From positions 47,894 to 111,893 of the forward strand of contig JAHHHK010000010.1 of NCBI GenBank assembly GCA_019359395.1: DNA of 64,000 nt. The letters are read 5' to 3'. Source of the DNA: Komarekiella atlantica HA4396-MV6. Lineage in GTDB: Bacteria > Cyanobacteriota > Cyanobacteriia > Cyanobacteriales > Nostocaceae. Positions 26,539 through 36,884 of the stretch are shown piece after piece (position 1 is the first letter of the stretch; each line of letters begins with the position of its first letter). The translations under genes were made by a program, and so were the position numbers. The notes beneath the pieces are model-generated. The model had not been told where the DNA came from and did no database searches. It worked only from the letters and a program-made list of their open reading frames with translations.

Positions 26539-27693
26539 TTACTTCGCCTGAATTGGTGTTAGAGCAACACCTTGGTAATAATGTCCCAAAATTTGCAGGT
26601 GGTTAGCTCCTCTGCGAGCCAGATTGTACGCGCCCCACTGACTCATGCCTAAAGCATGGCCAAAGCCAAGCCCTTGGAGTACAAAACCACCATCTGCTCC
26701 CTTAGTGACGTTAAATCGGGTACTTTTAAGTCTAAGAGCTGTACGCACCTCTTCGCCTTGTAGTACCTTTGCACCTTTATCGCCGACAATTTTCAAGACT
26801 TTAACACTGCGGAAAGGCGAGTATGTTTCTGGAATCATCTCCTTGATATTGCCCACCTCCGGAAATTTCGCGCTTATCTCAGCAGGCGAGAAGGTTTTTA
26901 CCCAATTGCACTCGCTGATATTTTGATCGTAGTCCTGAACAGCACGCAGATAAGGTAAGGGATTTTTCCAAACATCTTCTACGTTTTCGGTGTGTCCCCC
27001 AGAACACGCGTGGAAGACTGAGAGAATAATCTTGTTTTTGTATGTTAGTACTTGGCCTGCTGTGGCATCCACAGCAGCATAAGTAGCCGGAGATTCACTG
27101 ATTACGCCCTTGTAAATCTGCCAGCGATCTGGGGTATTGCCTAAGTCGTAAATAGGATTATTACGCTGTTTTTCTCGCTCGTAGAGGGCATAGGTACGGG
27201 CAGCGATCGCTTGAGCTTTTAGAGCTTCTGAGGGCCATCTAGCATCCATTTCGCCACCGATAACGCTGTAAAGATATTCTTGGTCATCAACCCAGTTAAC
27301 AGCGGTTAAGCCTTTTTCTGTGGGGATGACAAGAGTTCTGCCTCGATACCAGCGATCGCCAATGTAAACGAATCCTTTACCTGTTGGCTCAATCCAAAAT
27401 AAACCCGACTGCCATTTATCCAAAGCAACTCCGCCAGGAACGGCTTGGGCATAATACGCACTCATTGCCGGCAACTGTCCAAGAGTACGACCGGTACTAT
27501 CTTTGATGATCCCGGTCGTGGAACTGCCAACTTTGACCTGATTGACTCCTCTCTCAATGGCTACGCGCAGAATTACAGATGCTTGAGCTGGTGCAACCAA
27601 AGCTATCCACAAGAAAATACTTATCCACCAATAACGTCCTTTAATCTGGGAAAATAAAGAGCCTAAGTAAAGTTGGAATTTCATGCTGATCAT
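26539..27693 (-). CDS. SpoIID/LytB-domain protein (peptidoglycan-related)
   Basis: A 384-residue exported or membrane-anchored protein. The hydrophobic N-terminal segment YWWISIFLWIALVAPAQAS (about 21-39) is a likely signal peptide. The SpoIID domain follows with VNWVDDQEYLYSVIGGEM, WPSEALKAQAIAARTYAL, ACSGGHTENVEDVW and the C-terminal GLGFGHALGMSQWGAYNLA. SpoIID in Bacillus is a lytic transglycosylase acting on denuded glycan strands; cyanobacterial members are presumed cell-wall enzymes. Start ATG 27693, alternative ATG 27684. Convergent with the preceding gene; a 256-base gap separates it from the upstream Wzc-like gene. Confidence 0.9.
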   Translation of the reverse strand: MISMKFQLYLGSLFSQIKGRYWWISIFLWIALVAPAQASVILRVAIERGVNQVKVGSSTTGIIKDSTGRTLGQLPAMSAYYAQAVPGGVALDKWQSGLFWIEPTGKGFVYIGDRWYRGRTLVIPTEKGLTAVNWVDDQEYLYSVIGGEMDARWPSEALKAQAIAARTYALYEREKQRNNPIYDLGNTPDRWQIYKGVISESPATYAAVDATAGQVLTYKNKIILSVFHACSGGHTENVEDVWKNPLPYLRAVQDYDQNISECNWVKTFSPAEISAKFPEVGNIKEMIPETYSPFRSVKVLKIVGDKGAKVLQGEEVRTALRLKSTRFNVTKGADGGFVLQGLGFGHALGMSQWGAYNLARRGANHLQILGHYYQGVALTPIQAK

Positions 27694-27949
27694 CTAATCA
27701 CATTAGTATCTGATTGGTGCTGTAGACTATAACGTCTACAACATAAGATGAGACAGTTCTCCAACACAGGAGGTTGCCACCTTTTACTAATTATGCATTT
27801 TGGTTTGGTTATAGGGTGGAAATTAGCTAATCGCGTTCATGCAATTCGTGCTTTCTATAAGTGCTTTAGCGCTGATTCAGATAATGCCACGTAGCCCTAA
27901 CTGTGTCAGTTGCCTAAGTCTTAACTCAAGTCAACAGATACAATAATGC

Positions 27950-30166
27950 CTAGACCTTCCGAAAATGGCTCACATCATTAGCGATGATGCCAATTAAATT
28001 CAATCTCCTCAAAACTTCTATAGCTTGAGTCAGTTCGGCTCTCGTCACTTTCCCCATGCGCTCTACCATCACAATTCCGTTGCAAAAGGATGCCACAATC
28101 CCGGCATCCACCGTGCTTAAAATCGGCGGAGCATCTATCAGTATTAGGTCATAGGTTTGCTCAAGCAACTCAAGCAGTTCTTTCATCCGCTGAGAACTGA
28201 GTAGTTTCGCTGTGTCTTCTGGTATGGGCCCAGCAGTCAAGATATCAATGGAGGGGTGAATGGGCTGGATATAATCTTGAATATCGGTAATTGTTTCATC
28301 AACTAGTAATAGAGATAATCCCCAGTCATTAGAGAGTTCTAGCTTTTTGTGTAGGCTAGGATATCGCAGGTTTGCATCAATTACCAGGACTCGTTGATGC
28401 ATGTGGGCAGCGCTAGCGCCAAGCCCCAGAGCCAAGGTTGTCTTTCCTGCTCCTGGAAGTGCAGAAGTCAACATCAAGGACTTAAAGGGGAAAGGATACT
28501 TTAATATCTGAATATTTTGATAGATCATATCCAAGGTTTCATGGATAGGCAACCTAGGGCTGGTTTCTACCAAAGAGAGATCTGATCGCCGCCCAATCAA
28601 AGCCATTGGGAACCTTTTTTTCACACCACTCTGTGGTAGTTTTGGTACTGAACCCAGTACTCGAAGGTTTGTCACCTTCTGTAAATCTTGTGCAGAATAG
28701 ATGGCATCATTAAGTTTTTCCCAAATTAGGGCTGCTGCAATACCTAAGAGGGGCCCAATTATCACTCCCCCAAGTAAAAGTAGTAATCTGTTCCTTCTGA
28801 CATAGGTTCCCAAACCAGGTGCTTCCAGCACTTGCCAATCAAATCCTCCCTGAGCAATTTTCAGTCCCAAAGACTGTTGCGCCTGGAGTAATTGCTCAAG
28901 AGTTTTGCGATTAGTCTCCACCTTTGGTAACAGACGGTTGTATTCTGCGATCAGGCTTGGGTATTTGTTGAGTTCAGAGCGGAGTCGCTGTTCTGAATCC
29001 GTTAAACTCTTTTCATTGGCAACTAATCCTAGAGCAGCCGTTTGCACCAGAATTAACTCGTCCACTAGTTGGGGGTCAACTCCTACCATCTGAGCCTGTG
29101 TCAAAAGAGGTTCTCTCTTACTACTAGTAGCACTAGCTTTGTCTCCTAGCGATCGCCCCACCTCTTGCCGTAATAACGCCAGTTGACTTTGGCGTTGCTG
29201 CTTGAGTTTTTCTACTGTTGGATAATCGTCTGTATAACGCAGCCTCTCTTTAGCTAAAGCCAGTTCAGTCTGTTGAATTTCATTCAACAACGTTTGGTAG
29301 CGGCTTGACTGGCTTAAACTAGAAGAAACTATCGGATTCTGAGATGAAGATGCCATTTTTTGCTCTAGATTATCCTGGCGAGCTTGTACGTCTTGAAGCT
29401 GTGCGCGAGTAGTTTGTAGCTGTTTTTGAACGTCGGCGAGAGATTCTAGAAGGATTTTACTTTGGACTTCTGGATCAAGTAAATTATGTTTCCTGCGAAA
29501 CTGTTCTAAGTTTTTTTCAGCTTGGCTAACCTCTCTTTTAATCTCAGGTAGGCGAGTATTGACAAAGGCTAGCCCTTTATTTAAACGCTGCTTTTGTTGC
29601 TCTATATTGTAGTCTTGATAAACTTTCTGTAAGGCTTGAAGTACTTTTTGGGTTTTAACTGGATTCTCGTCCCGAAAGGAAACCTCAAATACTTGACTAG
29701 GAATTTTATTATTTCCTGTTCCTGCTTCTATTTGGGTCACTTCCAAAGGTGCTTTTTTTCTCTTTTCTTTTTGTCCCTTGATATCTTCTAAAGTAATATC
29801 TGGATAATCAGAACGAAGCAAATTTACAGCTTTCTGTATCAGATTGGAACTCAGCATTATTTTTAACTGAGCTGTATAATCCACAACTGGAAGATTAGGG
29901 TCAGTAACCTTGCTGGCTGCACCTTCTTGCACATTACTTGACCTTACACCATCATATAAGTTGGAATTCACCAATATCTGCATGTAGCTCTGGTATGTCG
30001 GTTTGGTAATTACAGTCAACAGAGCTGCAACTGACATGACTACACCAGAGACACCCAGGATCAAAAAGCGTCGCCGAAGCAGAATAGTAGATAGTTGTCT
30101 GATGTCAACCGTGCCTTGTGCAGAGCTAGTAACCAGTTGCCCTTGATTCAGATCAGTATTAACCAC
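27950..30166 (-). CDS. Second Wzc-like co-polymerase/BY-kinase-fold protein lacking a tyrosine tail
   Basis: A 738-residue paralogue-type protein. An N-terminal Wzz domain has TM1 at about 34-53, the periplasmic coiled-coil region is at about 190-430, and TM2 (LLLLLGGVIIGPLLGIAAALI) is near 460-480. The cytoplasmic ATPase has Walker A LPGAGKTT, A' VLVIDANLRYPSLH and Walker B LILIDAPP. It ends IIANDVSHFRKV, with no tyrosine cluster after the ATPase domain, unlike the gene at 22173. From family knowledge such proteins may be phosphorylated elsewhere or act as ATP-driven PCPs without tyrosine cycling; this is inference. It could serve a second polysaccharide or work with the first. Confidence 0.9.
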   Translation of the reverse strand: MVNTDLNQGQLVTSSAQGTVDIRQLSTILLRRRFLILGVSGVVMSVAALLTVITKPTYQSYMQILVNSNLYDGVRSSNVQEGAASKVTDPNLPVVDYTAQLKIMLSSNLIQKAVNLLRSDYPDITLEDIKGQKEKRKKAPLEVTQIEAGTGNNKIPSQVFEVSFRDENPVKTQKVLQALQKVYQDYNIEQQKQRLNKGLAFVNTRLPEIKREVSQAEKNLEQFRRKHNLLDPEVQSKILLESLADVQKQLQTTRAQLQDVQARQDNLEQKMASSSQNPIVSSSLSQSSRYQTLLNEIQQTELALAKERLRYTDDYPTVEKLKQQRQSQLALLRQEVGRSLGDKASATSSKREPLLTQAQMVGVDPQLVDELILVQTAALGLVANEKSLTDSEQRLRSELNKYPSLIAEYNRLLPKVETNRKTLEQLLQAQQSLGLKIAQGGFDWQVLEAPGLGTYVRRNRLLLLLGGVIIGPLLGIAAALIWEKLNDAIYSAQDLQKVTNLRVLGSVPKLPQSGVKKRFPMALIGRRSDLSLVETSPRLPIHETLDMIYQNIQILKYPFPFKSLMLTSALPGAGKTTLALGLGASAAHMHQRVLVIDANLRYPSLHKKLELSNDWGLSLLLVDETITDIQDYIQPIHPSIDILTAGPIPEDTAKLLSSQRMKELLELLEQTYDLILIDAPPILSTVDAGIVASFCNGIVMVERMGKVTRAELTQAIEVLRRLNLIGIIANDVSHFRKV

Positions 30167-30877
30167 TATTAAACTCCTCTAATATTGAAATGCTATATTT
30201 TGGAAAATTGTGAGAAAAATTTTTTGAGACGAACTTTTTTATACCTATGAATGCAATAGCATGATCAATGATTCCTAGATAAAGACTAAACCATTATGCT
30301 TTCAACAATGACAGAACTACTTGGCATAATATTAAGCCAATTAATCCTTTTATGCTGATCAATTCATGCATGTAGATTCCCAATCAGTATGTGAATCATA
30401 AATTTTCAAAGAATATTTATATAACAAAAAAATCTTGACTAAAAATTAATCATTTCTTGCATTTATTTTTATAAAAACTGTTATTATCCACAACGTTGCA
30501 ACATTTCAGGTTTCTCTTTCTGTAACTTGGGATATAAATAATACAGTGGAGTTAATAATATTTATGGCTTTGGAAATCCTCCTAACTTGCTTTTCTAATA
30601 GAGGTACAGTTACTCCTTTTTAAGGAGTTTTAAAGAACTTCCAGCCTTATACTGAATTATATTGAGATATAAAGAACACATTTAAAAAAATATTTAACCC
30701 AGACAATTTAAATTTTGATACATCAAGTTAACTGATAGTTTACAGTTAACAACTTGACTGAACTAAACTGCTGTATATTTGCTGGATGCTATCAATTCTG
30801 TTACTAATCTTGAGATAAAGTACGGTTAATTTTAGATTTTAGATTAGGTGAGAGCAGTTTAATCAAAAATCTCAAAT
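30167..30877. other. Long A+T-rich intergenic region upstream of the second Wzc-like gene
   Basis: 711 bases with no credible gene on either strand and no HIP1 site. It should hold the minus-strand promoter of the Wzc-like gene and the 3' end region of rnz. No clear terminator or operator stands out. Confidence 0.4.
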
Positions 30878-31837
30878 TTAAACACTTACCTTGGTGAACT
30901 CTACTTCCCGCCGTCTGAGTACTTCATGGATTAGAAAATCATAAGCCATGTCAGTATTAGGAAAAATAGCACGAGCTTCCTGAAGCAAATCTTTTAACTC
31001 CAAGGTATTTCCCGGAGCATAGCGGGGACTAAAATGACTCATAATTAGCCGGTGTGCTCCAGCAGCTAAAGCTGTTTGCGCTGCCATTGTACTTGTGGAA
31101 TGCAACCGCTGAAAAGCCATATCTGCATCTTGATGGGCAAAGGTCGCTTCATGAATTAACACATCTGCATCATGAGCTAATTCGACTGCGCCATCACAAT
31201 AAATTGTGTCTGTGCAATAGGCAATTTTCCGTCCAATTTCTGTAGGGCCACACAATTGAGTACCATCAATTACTCGTCCATCGTTAAGTGTCACCGTTTC
31301 ACCGCGTTTGAGTTGACCATAGATGCGACCAGGAGGAATTTGCAAAGCTTTAGCTTTTTCTACATCAAAGCGTCCTGCTCGGTCTTTTTCGGCTACGCGG
31401 TAGCCAAAAGCTGTAATCCGATGATTTAGAAGACCGCAGCTAATGGTAAACTCATCGTCCTCATAAATTACCCCTGGACGGATGGCATGAACTTTGATGG
31501 GGTAGGAAAAATGTGTGTGGGAGTAACGTGAGGCTGCTTGGATATATTCATTTAATCCAGATGGGCCGTATATATCAATTCGTTGCACATTTCCAGCCAA
31601 ACCGCAAGTGGCAAGAAGTCCCATTAAGCCAAAGATGTGGTCGCCGTGCATATGGGTGATAAAAATTCGGGAGAGCTGGCTGATTTTCAGTTCACTCCGT
31701 AAAATCTGATGCTGAGTACCTTCTCCACAATCAAATAACCACAACTCTGCCCGTTGGGGTAATCTGAGGGCGACGCTGGAAACATTGCGCGATCGCGTAG
31801 GTACACCGGAACTCGTCCCTAAAAATGTTATCTGCAC
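30878..31837 (-). CDS. rnz: Ribonuclease Z (tRNA 3' processing endonuclease)
   Basis: A 319-residue metallo-beta-lactamase-fold nuclease of the short RNase Z (ElaC) type, which cuts precursor tRNAs after the discriminator base. The N-terminus is MQITFLGTSSGVPTRSRN. The zinc-binding motif THMHGDHIFGLMG is at about 61-73. FDCGEGTQHQ, AYCTDTIYC and HEATF supply further family motifs, with LIMSHFSPRY carrying a later zinc His. Length fits the short form. CCA is not encoded in the two tRNA genes of this window, consistent with RNase Z cleavage followed by CCA addition. A HIP1 site lies in the N-terminal codons. Confidence 0.96.
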   Translation of the reverse strand: MQITFLGTSSGVPTRSRNVSSVALRLPQRAELWLFDCGEGTQHQILRSELKISQLSRIFITHMHGDHIFGLMGLLATCGLAGNVQRIDIYGPSGLNEYIQAASRYSHTHFSYPIKVHAIRPGVIYEDDEFTISCGLLNHRITAFGYRVAEKDRAGRFDVEKAKALQIPPGRIYGQLKRGETVTLNDGRVIDGTQLCGPTEIGRKIAYCTDTIYCDGAVELAHDADVLIHEATFAHQDADMAFQRLHSTSTMAAQTALAAGAHRLIMSHFSPRYAPGNTLELKDLLQEARAIFPNTDMAYDFLIHEVLRRREVEFTKVSV

Positions 31838-32419
31838 AGCGTTCTTTAGTCTTCCTATTGCTCAAGTTGACGCTCTATTCTCTATAGTGACACGGTTGAT
31901 AGGCAAAATTATTCTGCGAATAGATCACCTGAAACAATCTAGTTTGAATTAAGTAGGTGGGTGCAAAAATATTTAATTATATAAAATGACGTTAAATAAC
32001 TTAGCCTGTGGTGTAATTTTCTTTTTAAACTCTAGATTCTATTCCATTTTAATCTTGTTCATGATTTAAATAGGTTCAAGTCTTGTTCATAGGTTAGGAG
32101 TACTCTTAAAAACGCTCTATATACATATAATATGGCAGATAATGGCAAAATTTTACTTATTTTTACATGACCATTTTTTTGCCTCAGTTTACTTAATAAA
32201 ATTATTTTTACTAGTAAAATAGATTTTTTATGTCATTTTATTAGTATTTAATTTCTCCAGAATTTCAGTTTATAAAAACTTTGCAATTTAATATTAACTC
32301 TTTACAGAGGTTTCACCTTTTACCAGAGAAAATATAGTATTTTTACTTAAGTGGAAATACTGTATCTTAATTATTTTTTCATAATTTAATTTCACCAAAA
32401 TCCACACTAAGACTTTTTT
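31838..32419. other. Divergent intergenic region between rnz and the CHAT-protein gene
   Basis: 582 A+T-rich bases with no credible gene. It must hold promoters for both flanking, divergent genes. I see no conserved motif or repeat. Confidence 0.4.
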
Positions 32420-35200
32420 ATGCACAGCAAACGCCACAAACGAGGTATTGGTGGCTTCTTAAAATGGCTATTTCTGTGCAGTCTGATCTTTTGCTTATGC
32501 TTGAGTCATGTTTCTTTAACAACTTGGCCAGCAAAATCTGAGGAAGTAATAACTGCACAAGTCAGGAATCTGAGCAGTAGTTTTCGAGAAATACGATGGT
32601 CAGAAGCCAACCATCAGCACTTTGGGAGCCTAAGCGATACCATCCATCGCCAAAAATCGGAATACTTATCTACGGGGGTTTATAACCAGCTACTATCCTT
32701 GGATCTACTAGAGGATCTAAGCCAAATAAAAGTTCCGTTTACTGATGCCAGTCAATATGTTGATCAAGGTATTAAAAGCTACGCAACGGGAGATTTTCAA
32801 GATGCGATTAAACAATGGCAAAGGGTTCTGACTTTCTACCAAAAAACTCAGAACCATTTGCCTGTAGGGATTATCAATAACCTAGCAAAAGCGTATCAGC
32901 ATATTGGTGAAAGTGAGTTGGCGATCGCTTATTGGGAGCAGGCGATCGCTTACTATCGTCAAATCAAAGATATGCCACGGGTGGGATTAAGCCTCACACA
33001 AGAGGCTCAGGTATACAATAGCTTAGAGCAAACTGCCAAAGCGATCGCTCTGGCTAACAGTGCTTTAGAAATTACTCATACTTATAAAGATATTTCCTTG
33101 CAGGCGGCGGCTTTAGAGAGTCGTGGAGAAGCTTATAGACTTGAAGGAAATTATAAACAAGCAATTATAGATTTAGAAAAGAGCTTAAGAGTTTCCCAGA
33201 AAATTAAAAATATATATTACCGTTATTCTGCTCTGAAGAGTTTAGGAAATGTTTATATTAACCTCACTCAAGTGAATTATCGCCACCCTGACTCTATTAT
33301 TCAAGCAGATGATAAGAACAGTTCTGAACAGTTTAGAAAGCAAGCTTGGGAATATCTGCAAAAAGGTCTGAATATTGCCCGCGATCGCGGCGATAAACTA
33401 GGTGAAATGCGCTTGCTTTTTAATTCAATTTTGCTTGATCATCGTCAGACCTCAAAGTTAGCTTCAGTAGCATTACAACAAGCTTTAGTGCTGCTGGAAC
33501 AACTACCAGATTCACCAGATAAAGTTTATGCAGCCATAGACTTAGCTAATCTTGTTCAATTTCCTCCTGTTAATGCAATTTCGTATTTAGTCACATGTCC
33601 GCAGTCTCAAGGAAACTCGAAAGCTTTAGATTTACTTGTGCAAGCAGTTTCAACCGCTCAACGTTTGAAAAGCTTTTCCGTCTTATCGTTTGCTATGGGA
33701 AATCTTGGTCATTTCTATGAGTGTCGGCAAGATCATCAGCAAGCTCTAAAATTAACTACACAAGCTCAAAGGACTGCTAAACAAAGTTTAAATACATTAG
33801 AGGCTCAAAATAGGCTATTTTTATGGGATTGGCAAGCTGGGCGTATTTTAAAAGCACAAAATAAGGTATTTGATGCAATTAAAGCTTATACAGAAACCTT
33901 TGAAAGTTTAAAACATATTCGCAGTACTATTTGCAATATTAATCCATATTTACAAGTGGATTTACAAGATGTTTTTGAACCGTTATACCGACAATTTATT
34001 GATATAAAGCTCAGTTTAGAGGGTGACAAAATTGCCAACACAAAAAAAATTATTAGCATTGATAATCTTAATTCCGTAATCGCTACTGTTGATAACTTAC
34101 AACTAGCAGAAACACAAAATTATTGTGTTAATGATTGTAAGTCAACAGGGATTAATAATCAACAAGCTGATGTCATAAGACTTAAGGAAAATACTGCTAT
34201 TTTTCATTCCATTATTTTAGAAAAACACACTGCAATTATAATTAGTTTTCCTAACGGTTATAAAAAGTTTAAATGGATAAACATTGACAGCGAAACCCTT
34301 AGAGAGGAAGTCAATAAATTTCGGATTGGACTTGAGAATTATGGTGAGATAACTTACAATCCCAAGGGGGCACAGAAGTTGTACGACTGGATAGTTCGGC
34401 CTTTTGCGAAGGATTTAGAGTCATTACAAATCACAACTCTAGTTTTCATTCAAGATGGAGTTCTTCGCAGTGTACCAATGGCGGCGCTACATGATGGTGA
34501 CAAATTCTTGGTTGAGAAGTATGCTATTGCTACCACTCCCAGCCTGACTCTAACAAATCCTCAAACAGTGCATAGCAAAAACCTGCGGGCGTTAGCTGTT
34601 GGTTTAACCAAAGATGCAATAGTTAGTGGTCGAAGATATGAGGCTTTGAGCAACGTAGCCTCAGAAATTCGTCAAGTCAAAAAGCAAATTCCGGGTAGCA
34701 AGCATTTATTGGATGAAAATTTTACAAGCGATCGCTTGCAAGCCGAACTCCAGAAAACTGTGTATCAGATTATTCATATTGCTACTCATGGTGAGTTTGG
34801 CAACTTTCCCGAAGATACTTTTCTGGTTACAGGTGATAACAACAAGCTCACCATCACTGAGCTATACAACATCATTCGCAGCTTAGCTCACGGTGCTAAA
34901 ACAATAGATTTACTTACGCTTACTGCTTGTGATACTGCTATTGGTAATGATCGTGCTGCTCTTGGGCTGGCTGGAGTTGCTGTACAGGCTGGTGTGAGAA
35001 CTGCTCTCGCTTCACTTTGGTCGATTAACGATGCTTCCACTGTCGAATTAGTGACTAAATTTTACGAAGCTTGGCGTCATCCTGGAGTGAGTAAAGCGGA
35101 AGCTCTACGTAAAGCTCAGCAAACGCTAATTTCTAATGGTAAAATTTCTGCCCATCCCGCCTACTGGGCTGCCTTTATTCTTATAGGTAATTGGCTGTAG
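32420..35200 (+). CDS. TPR-CHAT protein (caspase-like peptidase domain), exported
   Basis: A 926-residue protein. A hydrophobic segment at about 13-31 (FLKWLFLCSLIFCLCLSHVS) is a likely signal peptide or anchor. TPR-like helical repeats span about 110-320 and 370-500. The C-terminal CHAT domain (about 600-926) has the catalytic dyad: His790 in IHIATHGEF and Cys837 in LTACDTA. The family-typical VAVQAGVRTALASLWSINDAST and the terminal AHPAYWAAFILIGNW also appear. CHAT proteases are caspase relatives (separase/gingipain clan); most cyanobacterial ones have no known substrate. Its convergent neighbour is a DUF928 protein, a pairing common in filamentous cyanobacteria, suggesting a shared envelope role. 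Confidence 0.92.
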   Translation: MHSKRHKRGIGGFLKWLFLCSLIFCLCLSHVSLTTWPAKSEEVITAQVRNLSSSFREIRWSEANHQHFGSLSDTIHRQKSEYLSTGVYNQLLSLDLLEDLSQIKVPFTDASQYVDQGIKSYATGDFQDAIKQWQRVLTFYQKTQNHLPVGIINNLAKAYQHIGESELAIAYWEQAIAYYRQIKDMPRVGLSLTQEAQVYNSLEQTAKAIALANSALEITHTYKDISLQAAALESRGEAYRLEGNYKQAIIDLEKSLRVSQKIKNIYYRYSALKSLGNVYINLTQVNYRHPDSIIQADDKNSSEQFRKQAWEYLQKGLNIARDRGDKLGEMRLLFNSILLDHRQTSKLASVALQQALVLLEQLPDSPDKVYAAIDLANLVQFPPVNAISYLVTCPQSQGNSKALDLLVQAVSTAQRLKSFSVLSFAMGNLGHFYECRQDHQQALKLTTQAQRTAKQSLNTLEAQNRLFLWDWQAGRILKAQNKVFDAIKAYTETFESLKHIRSTICNINPYLQVDLQDVFEPLYRQFIDIKLSLEGDKIANTKKIISIDNLNSVIATVDNLQLAETQNYCVNDCKSTGINNQQADVIRLKENTAIFHSIILEKHTAIIISFPNGYKKFKWINIDSETLREEVNKFRIGLENYGEITYNPKGAQKLYDWIVRPFAKDLESLQITTLVFIQDGVLRSVPMAALHDGDKFLVEKYAIATTPSLTLTNPQTVHSKNLRALAVGLTKDAIVSGRRYEALSNVASEIRQVKKQIPGSKHLLDENFTSDRLQAELQKTVYQIIHIATHGEFGNFPEDTFLVTGDNNKLTITELYNIIRSLAHGAKTIDLLTLTACDTAIGNDRAALGLAGVAVQAGVRTALASLWSINDASTVELVTKFYEAWRHPGVSKAEALRKAQQTLISNGKISAHPAYWAAFILIGNWL

Positions 35201-35323
35201 GGAATTCGCTGATTTAATATAGTTGCTGCTCTTTTAGCCAATAGTCAGGAAATAATTTACAAGATTACTGTTCTTCTAGCCGATGTCAGGGAACAAGTTG
35301 ATGAGAGTTACTGCAAAAACTTG

Positions 35324-36181
35324 TCATAAATTGTTGATGGCGTTGTTGATGACGATGCTACTTAAATGCCCATGTCGTGTTTTTTCTATCTTGGCAAGAT
35401 TAGTTAACAAACTGGCAATAGCCATTCCCGTATGCCCACCAGGTGTAGGTAGTACTTCGTTGATGGCATCGTACCATATACCAGCTTCAGCATAGAGATT
35501 GGCTCTAAGGGAAGGTTCGTGGGTGGCAGAAAGGGCGTTTGAAAGTGTCTGGGGAACCTGTACAACCTCTATTTCTGCCCTAGCAATTGGATTACGGGAG
35601 GGGTGGTTACTGTTACACAAAGTTTGCAACTGCCAGAGATATCTTTTACCCACACTTAAACCAGGCAACTTCTGTGGTAGAGAGCGCTTCATCATTCCTT
35701 GTGAACTCTGGAATTGATACGTATAAATATTTAGCTTTTTTGGTTTGAGATTGGTGTCAAATTCGTAGAGACTAAATTGTATCGGCACAGCTTGGTTGTC
35801 AGGTATAAACCAAGCAAAAGTTGGATGGAGCAAAGTGGTTCGTCCAACATGAGTTGTGGGGGCCAGTAATGTGAGCGATCGCCCACTGGTTGCTTTGCAC
35901 CGTCCTCTCACACCTGATGAGTCCGAATATCCACTTGGGGGTTTTTGATCTGCTGGTGGCTGATATCCAGCTAGTGCGATCTGAGTTGTGCTTAGGGTCG
36001 TACTTAAAATACAACTTGTTAAAACCCTGAGATTCAAAAGTTTGTGCAAAGTCCACTTTCTGTAAGTCATCATTGGGTGCATTTCACTTTTGTAGATATA
36101 AATTGAACTACAAACTGAAGTTGCTACTTTTCGGACTTTTTCGGAGATATTTTTGTGAAATTCAAATGCTTCTATATTCAT
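35324..36181 (-). CDS. DUF928 protein, predicted exported
   Basis: A 285-residue protein. The family core runs RGRCKATSGRSLTLLAPTTHVGRTTLLHPTFAWFIPD, with the Pro/Trp-rich start of a beta domain, then Cys-containing WQLQTLCNSN and AEIEVVQVP, and a C-terminal helical AEAGIWYDAINEV. A signal peptide-like segment with TSCILSTTLSTTQIALAG lies at about 47-65. The start is odd: AAAGGAGG lies 5 bases before ATG 36181 and clearly supports that start, leaving about 33 residues ahead of a more usual signal peptide start at Met34 (36082). Function is unknown; DUF928 genes often sit beside CHAT-protein genes in cyanobacteria, as here (convergent). Confidence 0.85.
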   Translation of the reverse strand: MNIEAFEFHKNISEKVRKVATSVCSSIYIYKSEMHPMMTYRKWTLHKLLNLRVLTSCILSTTLSTTQIALAGYQPPADQKPPSGYSDSSGVRGRCKATSGRSLTLLAPTTHVGRTTLLHPTFAWFIPDNQAVPIQFSLYEFDTNLKPKKLNIYTYQFQSSQGMMKRSLPQKLPGLSVGKRYLWQLQTLCNSNHPSRNPIARAEIEVVQVPQTLSNALSATHEPSLRANLYAEAGIWYDAINEVLPTPGGHTGMAIASLLTNLAKIEKTRHGHLSSIVINNAINNL

Positions 36182-36884
36182 TTTTCCTCCTTTAGCATTG
36201 CACTGAAAAATTAATTGTAAAAATTTATAAATTAAGTTTGCTATTAATCCAGTTTTATTTACAAAATCCCAAATACTAATTAGACATTTTTGTCATCTAC
36301 TATTATCAAACCACATTTTATTTAATGTACTTATAATATTTATTAATAGGATAATAGATAGGCTAAAACTTTGATAAATCAGGTTTGAATCTATCTTAAT
36401 CTGTTGACAAATAACAGTTTACTAACAGTCACAAAGCTATTCATTAACATGTTATCCATTACTCAAAATCTCTCTTGTTTCAAACATAGAATTCCCTATT
36501 CCTTAGAAGCTTAAAGGTAGCGTGTATGTTTTAAAAGCCATAGAATCTTTGTCCAGAGGGCAATAGCACAGCGTAAAGCCTGCGGCATGGCTACGCTTAG
36601 AGCGAGTCTATGAGCGTCAGGACTTGTCGGTCATCACTATGAAATGAAAGTGAGCAAATACAGTTATCAACAAGCGAATTATTTTTTGGATGTCACTGAG
36701 TCTATAAACTACCAATATTAGCGAGCGATTCAAATGTCTTGCCATCCCTGCATAAACATTAAACTTTAGTTAGCTATATATTCTATTTGTCAGTGATTTA
36801 CGTCACATTCATTTTCATTACTAGCTCTTTGAGATATATTAAAAAGTAGGATTAATAGTTTTTATTAAAAAAAATTAATAAACA
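36182..36884. other. Intergenic region with Nostoc-type dispersed repeat sequence
   Basis: No credible gene in about 700 bases. It contains the DUF928 promoter region (minus strand). A stretch near 36571-36612 reads as a degenerate member of the GC-richer dispersed repeats common in Nostoc genomes (CTACGCTTAGAGCGAGTCT and flanks). Confidence 0.4.
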
